From positions 1 through 64,000 of the forward strand of contig JBBDQN010000040.1 in NCBI GenBank assembly GCA_040905905.1: DNA of 64,000 bases, read 5' to 3'. The first letter of the stretch is position 1. Each line of letters opens with the position of its first letter. A program made the position numbers and the translations under genes. This document shows positions 8,206 to 15,756 of this stretch, one piece after another. Below the pieces are notes generated by a model. It ran no database searches. It had not been told where the DNA came from and was given only the letters and a program-made list of their open reading frames with translations. Source of the stretch: JAICND01 sp040905905. GTDB taxonomy: Bacteria; Actinomycetota; Acidimicrobiia; Spongiisociales; ZC4RG35.

Positions 8206-8373
8206 GAACCAACATTTGGACGAGGGCGATCAGCCGGAGCGGCGGTCTTCCCTTGGCGGATCTGCTGGCAGTTTGAAGTACGACACTGTGGGTTTCAGGT
8301 TGTTGACTCGTGTGGAAGAGTCAGTGTAACCGCCCGAGGCGTCGGCTTAGAACGCGAATTCCGAACCTAGCTG

Positions 8374-10512
8374 TCAATCCTCAGATACCTCGGCTTCTTC
8401 CTCCTCGGAGGTGGCCGAAGCCGGCTTCTGACCAAGACCGACCAGTTCGAACACCTTGGCCTGGAGTTGCATCGCCACCTCGGCGTTCTCACGGAGGAAC
8501 CGTTTGGCGTTCTCCCTTCCCTGGCCGAGCTGATCGCCATCAAAGGTAAACCAGGCACCGCTCTTCTTGACCACACCCTGATCGACCGCGACATCGAGCA
8601 GGCTGCCCTCCCGGGAGATTCCCTCGCCAAAAACTATATCGAATTCAGCCTGGCGAAATGGGGGCGCTACTTTGTTCTTAGTCACCTTGACCCGAACTCG
8701 GTTGCCGACACTCTCGGCACCGTCTTTGATGGTCTCCACCCTTCGCACTTCCAGACGGACGGTCGAATAGAACTTGAGCGCCCGACCCCCGGGGGTCACC
8801 TCTGGTGAGTTGTGGACCATCACGCCGTCGGCGAAGTAGTTGTGGCTCCCTTCTACCTCGAGGTCGAAGCGGTGGGTTTTCTTCGAGGGAGGCTTGTCGT
8901 AGATATCCACGATCGGATACGCCTCGAGTTCGTTTCGCATATCGATCTGCTGTGGGGTCACGTCGAACCGACCCTGGAATCTTGGCAACAGCTTGTAGGC
9001 CATCGAAGGATGTACATATGGCGCGATGAGCTCCTGGAAGCGGTCGGTCGACCCTCGATCGAAGACCAACATGGCTTTGCCTGCTTTGCCTGCTTTGCCC
9101 GAACTGCGAAGACACACCGTCATGCCCCAACTGTCGGTCAGGTAGGCGACCAATCGATCTCTGCTGTCAGGCGTCATGGCCTCGACGCATATCTCGATTC
9201 GACCGCTCCCACCCTCAGTTCGGGTTTGGGGGCCCGTCGATCGGACCGCGAAAGAGGCGTCATCCATATACCAGATGGCCAGGGAGAGCGGGGATAGCCG
9301 CTTGAAGAAGTCATCGTCAAAGCGCTTCTTGCCGTCTACGTAAACAGAGTTGCGGAGTGCCGCCAGTTCGGTCATCGGGTGCAGGTCGTGAAACACCGCC
9401 CCCACGGCGTTGGTCGATCGGCTCACCTGGATGTTGGCGAAGAGTGAGGCCTTCCAGTCACCGTATTCGACCTGGCGCCATCCCTGACCCATGCGGAAAC
9501 GAGCGGAGTAACCGTTCCGGCTCATTGACAAGGCGCCGTCTCCCATGATCGAGCCACGGATCACTTCCCACTGCATCTCGGAGAGGTAGTGGGGAACAGC
9601 TTCGAGTACACGATCTCCAACTCGAAGATCACCCGCTTCCTTCCAGCCGGAGGGAGTCATGATCTTGTGATTGGGAGTGGCTGCAAACTGGGCTTTGCCG
9701 TTCTTGCCAGGCTTGGCCACGGTGATCTGGAGGAACCGATCGGTTCGCCCGTTGTCGAACCAGTTGACCACTCTCTTGGGGACAATCTCCCCACTGGCAA
9801 AGTCGTAAGAGAGCACTTCGACCGGTAGCCGCTGGTTGACGATCTTGCCGATCTTCTCATGGTTGCCGTCGGCCAGAACCACCCTGGCGTCGTAGGACAA
9901 GCAGCCGAAAATCACCCCTATCTTCTCTCGTAATTGGTTGATGAAGATCGCAGTGGTACGGGAGCGGCTGAGGCTCCCGGTCAGTTTGCGCAAAGCCTGT
10001 GACATCAGCCGGGCCTGGAGGCCCATGTGGGAATCACCCATCTCCCCTTCGATCTCGGCCCGCGGCACCAGGGCCGCCACCGAGTCGATGACCACAACGT
10101 CGAGGGCGCCGGAGCGGATCAACATGTCGGCGATCTCCAGCGCCTGTTCGCCCGTGTCGGGTTGGGAGATCAGAAGTTCGTCGATGTCGACCCCGATGGC
10201 TTTGGCATATCCAGGGTCGAGGGCATGTTCGGCGTCGATAAAAGCCGCGATGCCGCCGTTGCGTTGAGCCTCGGCGACTATATGGAGGGCGAGCGTCGTT
10301 TTGCCCGAACTCTCCGTCCCGTACAACTCGACCACCCGTCCCCGGGGGACCCCACCCACTCCCAAAGCCAAGTCGAGCGCCAGAGCTCCGGTGGAGATGA
10401 CCTCGATCTTGCGGTCAGCGTCATCCCCCATTTTCATGATGGCGCCTTTGCCAAACTGGCGATGGATCTGTGACAACGCCATCTCGAGTGCCTTGTCCGC
10501 CTCCACGTCCAA
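8374..10512 (-). CDS. recA: RecA recombinase precursor interrupted by an intein
   Basis: RecA filaments carry out strand exchange and trigger LexA cleavage. The 712-residue precursor has an N-extein (1-203) with Walker A GTESSGKT (65-72), an intein (204-568) and a C-extein (569-712) starting SPEVTPGGRALKFY. Splicing would restore GVIFG-SPEVTPGG and give a 347-residue RecA of normal length with an acidic C-terminus. The intein sits at the end of the KIGV[IM]FG motif, which I recall as the site used in Mycobacterium leprae RecA and different from that in M. tuberculosis. A perfect SOS box lies upstream at 10603. No recX is seen downstream. Confidence 0.97.
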   Translation of the reverse strand: MDVEADKALEMALSQIHRQFGKGAIMKMGDDADRKIEVISTGALALDLALGVGGVPRGRVVELYGTESSGKTTLALHIVAEAQRNGGIAAFIDAEHALDPGYAKAIGVDIDELLISQPDTGEQALEIADMLIRSGALDVVVIDSVAALVPRAEIEGEMGDSHMGLQARLMSQALRKLTGSLSRSRTTAIFINQLREKIGVIFGCLSYDARVVLADGNHEKIGKIVNQRLPVEVLSYDFASGEIVPKRVVNWFDNGRTDRFLQITVAKPGKNGKAQFAATPNHKIMTPSGWKEAGDLRVGDRVLEAVPHYLSEMQWEVIRGSIMGDGALSMSRNGYSARFRMGQGWRQVEYGDWKASLFANIQVSRSTNAVGAVFHDLHPMTELAALRNSVYVDGKKRFDDDFFKRLSPLSLAIWYMDDASFAVRSTGPQTRTEGGSGRIEICVEAMTPDSRDRLVAYLTDSWGMTVCLRSSGKAGKAGKAMLVFDRGSTDRFQELIAPYVHPSMAYKLLPRFQGRFDVTPQQIDMRNELEAYPIVDIYDKPPSKKTHRFDLEVEGSHNYFADGVMVHNSPEVTPGGRALKFYSTVRLEVRRVETIKDGAESVGNRVRVKVTKNKVAPPFRQAEFDIVFGEGISREGSLLDVAVDQGVVKKSGAWFTFDGDQLGQGRENAKRFLRENAEVAMQLQAKVFELVGLGQKPASATSEEEEAEVSED
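8809..9903 (-). mobile_element. RecA intein with LAGLIDADG-type homing endonuclease domain
   Basis: A 365-residue in-frame insertion (RecA residues 204-568). Splicing motifs: Cys1 in CLSYDARVVL (block A), TPNHKIMTPSGW with the block B His, and C-terminal HRFDLEVEGSHNYFAD then VMVHN ending in His-Asn (blocks F and G); the +1 extein residue is Ser. All residues needed for splicing are present. Two LAGLIDADG-like helices, IRGSIMGDG (318-326) and LAIWYMDDAS (411-420), keep acidic residues, so the endonuclease may be active. Base composition resembles the host gene, which suggests long residence or a donor with similar composition. Confidence 0.95.
9074..9100 (-). repeat. Three 9-bp tandem repeats inside the recA intein
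   Basis: GCTTTGCCT occurs twice, followed by GCTTTGCCC, head to tail. It encodes three copies of Gly-Lys-Ala in the intein at about residues 472-480, between the second endonuclease helix and the C-terminal splicing motifs. It is likely a surface-loop expansion by slippage and keeps the frame. Confidence 0.8.
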
Positions 10513-10602
10513 CTCCTCTCTAAGTCCTCACCCATGCATGCTGTGTCTCGTCTACGAATCTACGACCCGGCACCGACAAATAACAGCCTTGCAACTATAC
10601 AC

Positions 10603-10614
10603 GAACGTCTGTTC
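10603..10614. promoter_or_regulatory. SOS box (LexA operator) upstream of recA, GAACGTCTGTTC
   Basis: Perfect GAAC-N4-GTTC with flanking C and G, 90 bases upstream of the recA start and 41 bases upstream of the divergent response-regulator gene at 10656. It should place recA under LexA; whether it also affects the regulator gene cannot be told from sequence. Confidence 0.88.
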
Positions 10615-10655
10615 GGGAGCGAGGATCCGCACGTGGCGCATCTAACGTCGCCCCT

Positions 10656-11333
10656 GTGACGGTTTCGTTGGTCTTGGCCGAGGACAGCTTCATCGTTCGG
10701 GAGGGCGTGAAGCTGGTCCTCGAACATGCCGGGGGCTTCGAGCTACTGGCCGTGTGTGAAGACCTGGACGGACTCCTGGCCGCCGTCGAGCAACATCATC
10801 CCAACGTTGTCATCACCGACATCCGGATGCCGCCTACCCGGACCGATGAGGGGATCCGGGCGGCCCGTCAGATCCGCTACGAACATCCCGATATCGGTGT
10901 CGTGGTCCTAAGCCAGTACGTCGAACCCGACTATGCCATCAACCTCTTCTCAGAAGGATCCGCCGGTCTCGCCTATCTGCTCAAGGAGAGGGTCGGCGAC
11001 ATCGACCATCTCGTCAACGCCATCAACCAGGTAAAGGCCGGTCAGTCGGTCATCGATCCGCAAGTGGTCGACGTGTTGGTGCAGGCGCGGGCCAATCAAA
11101 AACAGAACAAACTGATGAGACTTACCAACCGGGAACGAGAGGTACTCGGGGAGGTGGCAGGGGGGATGTCGAATTCGGGCATCGCCGAGAAACTCTTCCT
11201 ATCTGAGAGAGCCGTGGAGAAACACATCAACTCGATCTTCACCAAGCTCGACCTGCCCCAGGAAGCCGACAGCAACCGGCGGGTGCAAGCCGTTCTCATG
11301 CATCTGGCCGACATGAACGTTGGCAGGACATGA
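10656..11333 (+). CDS. NarL/LuxR-type response regulator
   Basis: The 225-residue product has an N-terminal receiver (LVLAEDSFIVREGV, phospho-acceptor Asp in VVITDIRMPP, then VVVLSQY and the conserved Lys in YLLKERV) and a C-terminal LuxR-type helix-turn-helix (LTNREREVLGEVAGGMSNSG onward), so it should bind DNA when phosphorylated. It starts with GTG and its stop overlaps the next gene's start (ATGA). It resembles the receiver and linker of the cyclase protein at 19912 (shared TDIRMPP, LSQY, YAYLLK-like stretch), which points to a common origin. The histidine kinases convergent with it are the obvious partners. Confidence 0.93.
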   Translation: MTVSLVLAEDSFIVREGVKLVLEHAGGFELLAVCEDLDGLLAAVEQHHPNVVITDIRMPPTRTDEGIRAARQIRYEHPDIGVVVLSQYVEPDYAINLFSEGSAGLAYLLKERVGDIDHLVNAINQVKAGQSVIDPQVVDVLVQARANQKQNKLMRLTNREREVLGEVAGGMSNSGIAEKLFLSERAVEKHINSIFTKLDLPQEADSNRRVQAVLMHLADMNVGRT

Positions 11334-11695
11334 CGGTCCGCGTTCTAATCGTGGACGACCAGGAGCCGTTCCGGTCTGCTGCCCGACTGGTTGTCTCCCT
11401 GACCGAAGGCTTCGAGGTAAGCGGGGAGGCTGCCACCGGTGAGAGTGCCGTGACAATGGCTCAAGACATGTCGCCCGATCTGATACTGATGGACATCAAC
11501 CTCCCGGGTATCGACGGGCTGGAAGCGACCCGTCAGATCGTGCAGGCCCGACCCTCAGCGAAAGTGATCGTCATGTCGACGTACGAACCCGACGAGTACG
11601 AACAGCGGGCCATAGAGGCCGGGGCGGTCGCCTTCATGTCCAAATCCGATCTCGATCCGGACACCCTATTGGCCGGCTGGCACCGGCTCAGCTGA
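11330..11695 (+). CDS. Stand-alone receiver (CheY-like) protein
   Basis: The 121-residue product is one receiver domain and nothing more: VLIVDDQEPFRSAARLV with the acidic pocket, phospho-Asp in LILMDINLPGIDG, a Thr/Ser switch region in VIVMSTYEP and the conserved Lys in AFMSKSDL. It has no output domain, so it may act by protein contact, as a phosphate sink or in a relay. It is translationally coupled to the NarL-type regulator by ATGA and overlaps the 3' end of the convergent kinase gene by 30 bases. Confidence 0.9.
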   Translation: MTVRVLIVDDQEPFRSAARLVVSLTEGFEVSGEAATGESAVTMAQDMSPDLILMDINLPGIDGLEATRQIVQARPSAKVIVMSTYEPDEYEQRAIEAGAVAFMSKSDLDPDTLLAGWHRLS

Positions 11696-13696
11696 TAGCT
11701 CTCGATCAACCAGCGGGAGTCTGGCCTTGATGCGGGTTCCGTTGCCCGGTTTCGATTCAATGGTGAGGATTCCGCCAACCGCGTCGATGCGATCCGACAT
11801 GTTCCGAAGACCACTTCCCATTCGAGCCGTGGACCGGTCAAAGCCTGGGCCATCATCGCTGACCTCGAATTCGAGTTCGCTTTCGGATGCCGTGATCCGC
11901 ACCGCTACGGGCTTAGCGCCTCCATGTTTAGCCGCGTTGGTGATGGCCTCCGAGATGCAGAAAAAGGCTGCTGCCTCCAGCTCACTATTGAACCTGCCGA
12001 CGTCGTTGGAGTGGACTGCGACCGGGACGGGGGCGACTTCGGCGATGGTTCGGACAGCTGACACCAGGCCATCTTCCTCGAGCAGAGCAGGGTAAAGACC
12101 GCGGGCTAATGACCTGATCTGATTGATCGCTTGCTGCGCATCCGCACTCATACCCTCAAGCATCTGAGACAGCGATTCGGACGCCTCGGAGTGAGCCAAA
12201 CGGGAAGCCACATTGAGCTTGACCTTGAGGGACACGACCAGCTGTTGCGCTCCCTCGTCCAGCCCACGCTCCATCCTGCGCCGCTCGAGGTTCTGAACTT
12301 CCATCATCCGGCGGCGGGAGACTGCTAGCTCTTCGGCACGATCACTGAGGTCGTTCTGCAGTGCCAGGTTCGTGAGTACCGAAGCCGCCGATCCGGCCAG
12401 ATCGTCGATCAACCGCTGTTCGGTGGGCGTCAGCGAGTCGCCTCGGTGTTTTTCGACAGTCAGAGCACCTAGGCGTTCATGCGGTGACTCGATCGGGACC
12501 ACATGGCCGGTTAGATCTTCCCATCGATATTCCCCAGCCGGCGGCTGGTCCTCGGGCCACCAACCGGCCGGCTTCAGCGAATCGTCTTCGGCAACCCAGA
12601 CAACTGCTCGCTGCGCGCCCGTCCCATCGGCAATCCGTCGAGCGGTGCGGTCCAGCAGTCCGGAGGCCGACTCGGTTCCCGCGAAACGTTGGGTCAGATC
12701 GGACAAGACCTCGTATGGGGTTGCCCGTTTGCCGTAGGCGACCCGGTCGGCCCAGCGTTGGGCGCGAAGCCGAACCGGCTCGAAGGCGAGGGCGACCACA
12801 GCTGTCGCGGCAATCGACGAGGCGAGCTCGCCCTGTTGGCCAAGGGCGCTCAGACCGACCACAATCACCGAATAGACGACTGTGATGAACGCGGCCAAGA
12901 GGATGAAGAGAACCGTTCGGTTGATGACGACGTCAATGTCATACAGTCGGTAACGAAGTACAGCGACACCTACCGCGATCGGGACCAGGCTGAACGCACC
13001 TCCGACTGCCCAGACTTCCCACCCGCTTGAGGGATTGGCGCTGACCAAGATCAGGACACCAACCAGGATGGCTGCAACGTAAACCAGCCATTTGAGCTGA
13101 TGACGTTCTTCACCTCCCGCCCTCCGATAGCGAACGACAAGAGACACGGCAGCCGCTGCCATGCCGCTGACCATGAGCAGGTAGAAGATCGTCGCCGCCA
13201 CTTCACCCCACGGGGCCGTCGCCGTCCGGAGGGGGCTCGGAGCAATAGCCTGAGATTCGTCACCGCCCCACCCACCATTCAACAAGGCTGCGGCGGCACC
13301 CACGACCATGGCGGCAATTACGGTCCATTCGGCGAATCGCCAACGTGGACTCGGTAGCCGGCCATCGGGAAACCTCAGCATTATCAACGGGAGGAACTGA
13401 ACCCCCGCGGTGTTGATGGCATTGGCGATAGCATCACCCCAACCGGCCGCTTCCGCACTCAAGCCTGGCAGCCAGGCGATCGAGGTGCCGCTGAGGAGCG
13501 TCGAAACACCCAGGGCGATCATGAGCCGACCAATGACATTGCCCCGCGCTTGCGTGGCAATAAATGCCCCAAGTATCAGCGCGACCGACGGTCCGATCAT
13601 CCAGGGAAGGTCGTCGAGGGACACGAGGAGGGTTGAAACCAATCCAATTGCCGTGATCGACACAGCGAGTATCCAGGTTGCGATAGTTCGACTCAC
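11666..13696 (-). CDS. Multi-TM histidine-kinase-like protein lacking the phospho-His (kinase 1)
   Basis: The 676-residue product has about ten transmembrane helices (1-310), a GAF-like region (about 330-450), a HisKA_3-type dimerisation helix and a C-terminal ATPase domain with N-box SEAITNAAKH, DDGPGFD and GSGLRNMSDRI. At the expected phospho-acceptor position the motif DLHDGAQQ reads GLDEGAQQ, with Asp480 where His belongs (codon GAC at 12259-12257). Its sensor half resembles kinase 3 (both have LLNGGWGGD and PSPLR) while its transmitter half resembles kinase 2. It is the last gene of the operon; GTGA overlap with kinase 2. Either a pseudokinase or a regulatory partner is likely. Confidence 0.9.
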   Translation of the reverse strand: MSRTIATWILAVSITAIGLVSTLLVSLDDLPWMIGPSVALILGAFIATQARGNVIGRLMIALGVSTLLSGTSIAWLPGLSAEAAGWGDAIANAINTAGVQFLPLIMLRFPDGRLPSPRWRFAEWTVIAAMVVGAAAALLNGGWGGDESQAIAPSPLRTATAPWGEVAATIFYLLMVSGMAAAAVSLVVRYRRAGGEERHQLKWLVYVAAILVGVLILVSANPSSGWEVWAVGGAFSLVPIAVGVAVLRYRLYDIDVVINRTVLFILLAAFITVVYSVIVVGLSALGQQGELASSIAATAVVALAFEPVRLRAQRWADRVAYGKRATPYEVLSDLTQRFAGTESASGLLDRTARRIADGTGAQRAVVWVAEDDSLKPAGWWPEDQPPAGEYRWEDLTGHVVPIESPHERLGALTVEKHRGDSLTPTEQRLIDDLAGSAASVLTNLALQNDLSDRAEELAVSRRRMMEVQNLERRRMERGLDEGAQQLVVSLKVKLNVASRLAHSEASESLSQMLEGMSADAQQAINQIRSLARGLYPALLEEDGLVSAVRTIAEVAPVPVAVHSNDVGRFNSELEAAAFFCISEAITNAAKHGGAKPVAVRITASESELEFEVSDDGPGFDRSTARMGSGLRNMSDRIDAVGGILTIESKPGNGTRIKARLPLVDRELSAEPVPAGQ

Positions 13697-15756
13697 ACAC
13701 GGACTCTCTGTTCAACGGGGATGGTCCCATGGACAGTGGTGCCTTGTCCGGGGGAAGAGGTGATTTGGAGGTGGCCGCCGGTGGCGTCGAGCCGGTCAGC
13801 CATATTGCGCAGACCGGAGCCCAACTCGACCGTGTTGCGGTCAAAGCCCGGTCCCTCGTCCCGCACAGAGAACAGCAGATTCCCATCAGACATATCAAGC
13901 TTCACCTTGACCAAACGGCCGGGAGCGTGCTTGGCGGCATTAGTGATCGCCTCCGAGATACAGAAGAAGGCAGTCGCCTCGAGCTCGGCGGGAAACCGCC
14001 CGATACCTCCCGCCTCGACTTCGACCGGCACGGATCCGAAATCAGCAATGGACCTGACTGCGGCGGCCAAACCCTCTGCCTCTAACAGTTGCGGGTAGAG
14101 GCCTCTGGCCAGGGATCGGATCTGGGCAATGGCCCCACGGGCATCCTGATCCATCCCATCAAGCATGGCCGCCAATTGTTCGGCATTCTCTGTCCGAGCC
14201 AGTCGGGCGGCCACATTCAACTTCACCTTCAATGACACCACCAGCTGCTGGGCTCCTTCGTCCAGAGCTCTCTCTAGCCGGCGCCGCTCCAGACCCTGAA
14301 CCTCAACGAGGCGTCGGCGTGAAGCTGTCAACTCCTCGGCTCCCGCCTCCAACTCTGCTTGCAGGCCTAGGTTCTGCAGCAAAGGAGCCGAGGAGCCGGC
14401 CAAGTCTTGAATCAAGCGGGTCTCGGTTGGCGTGACCGAATCCCCCCGACGCTTCTCAACTGTGAGTGCACCAAGCCGCTCACCGCCTGCCTCGATTTCG
14501 ACCACCGTCCCGGGGAGATCTTGCAGCTGACTGACGGCTGCCGTCCAAGCATCCTGTGGCCATTGACCCGCCAACAAGAAGCCACCTTCTGCCGCCACCC
14601 AGACACCGGCCCGCTCGGCACCGGTGCCATCGGCCAACCTTTGGGCCGTACGGTCGAACACGCCACGGGTCGACTCGGTGCTGGCAAGGCGCTGCGTCAG
14701 ATCGGACAACACTTCGTAGGGAGTGGCCCGCTTGCCGTAGGCAACCTTGTCGGCCCAAAGTTGAGCTCGCAACCTGAACGGCTCAAAGGCCAGCGCGATC
14801 ACGGCGGTGGCAGCGATCGCAGGGCCCAACTCGCCCTGGGTTCCAAGTGTGGTCAGCCCCACCACGATCCCTGAGTAGACCGCAGTGATGAATGCCGCTA
14901 ACAGCAAGAACAGAACTGTCCGGTTGATCACAAGGTCGATGTCGTAAAGGCGATAGCGCAAAACTGCCACCGCAACGGCCAAAGGAATTCCTGCCATCGA
15001 CAAGCCAAGGAGCAGGTCGTAGAACGAGCCCGACATCCTCAGACCCAAGGGGTAGATCACGGCGAAAATGACGACGGCATAGGCCAGCCACTTCACCTGC
15101 TGACGGTCATCCCCCCTAGCCCGCCTATAACGGACGACTGCGACGGTAACGCTGCCCAACATGACGATTAACAGCATGAGCCCGAAGACGACCTCGAATC
15201 CACCGAAGGCCATCAACCCGCCTTCCGAGAATTCGACGGGGATAAACCCGACCGGATTGGCAATACTCCAGTCCCCGGCCGTCGGAGTGAGCCTCTTCGC
15301 GAAAGCAGCTAGGAAGATCGACGACGCGGCCAGCAGCCCCTCCAACACCACCAGCCACCGCCAACGCGGCGAGAGGATTCGCCCAGTAGGGAACACTTGA
15401 AGGAGAACGAAGATTGGAAAGATGACGAGCAGCCACGACCAGTTCTGGAACCACAGGGTCAGATAGAGCCATAGATCCACCCTTGAGGGCGCCTCGCCGC
15501 CAGGGATCTCGGCCAGGAGTATCAGCGCGGTACCCAGTGCCGAGGTCATCAACAGCCAACCGATCGTGTTCTTCGGCCGCTGGGAAAGAATGAGCATTCC
15601 GCAGCCAGCAGATATCAGCGGCAACAGCACCCAGATCGCATCACCAGGGATTACCGACCCATCAGTCTGTGCGCTCAAAGAGCCGAACACCGCCATCACC
15701 GTCAATGACAACACAGTCACAAGAAGGACCCACGCGAGGATGCGGTGTCGTTTCAT
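13693..15756 (-). CDS. Multi-TM histidine-kinase-like protein lacking the phospho-His (kinase 2)
   Basis: The 687-residue product has the same layout as its neighbours: N-terminal multi-TM sensor, GAF-like region, dimerisation helix and intact ATPase domain (SEAITNAAKH, RDEGPGFD, GSGLRNMADRL). The phospho-acceptor motif reads ALDEGAQQ, with Asp499 instead of His (codon GAC at 14262-14260). The sensor half is of the type shared with kinase 4 (LLQVFPTGR, NPVGFIP), and the transmitter is of the type shared with kinase 1. The start overlaps the stop of kinase 3 as ATGA. Confidence 0.9.
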   Translation of the reverse strand: MKRHRILAWVLLVTVLSLTVMAVFGSLSAQTDGSVIPGDAIWVLLPLISAGCGMLILSQRPKNTIGWLLMTSALGTALILLAEIPGGEAPSRVDLWLYLTLWFQNWSWLLVIFPIFVLLQVFPTGRILSPRWRWLVVLEGLLAASSIFLAAFAKRLTPTAGDWSIANPVGFIPVEFSEGGLMAFGGFEVVFGLMLLIVMLGSVTVAVVRYRRARGDDRQQVKWLAYAVVIFAVIYPLGLRMSGSFYDLLLGLSMAGIPLAVAVAVLRYRLYDIDLVINRTVLFLLLAAFITAVYSGIVVGLTTLGTQGELGPAIAATAVIALAFEPFRLRAQLWADKVAYGKRATPYEVLSDLTQRLASTESTRGVFDRTAQRLADGTGAERAGVWVAAEGGFLLAGQWPQDAWTAAVSQLQDLPGTVVEIEAGGERLGALTVEKRRGDSVTPTETRLIQDLAGSSAPLLQNLGLQAELEAGAEELTASRRRLVEVQGLERRRLERALDEGAQQLVVSLKVKLNVAARLARTENAEQLAAMLDGMDQDARGAIAQIRSLARGLYPQLLEAEGLAAAVRSIADFGSVPVEVEAGGIGRFPAELEATAFFCISEAITNAAKHAPGRLVKVKLDMSDGNLLFSVRDEGPGFDRNTVELGSGLRNMADRLDATGGHLQITSSPGQGTTVHGTIPVEQRVRV

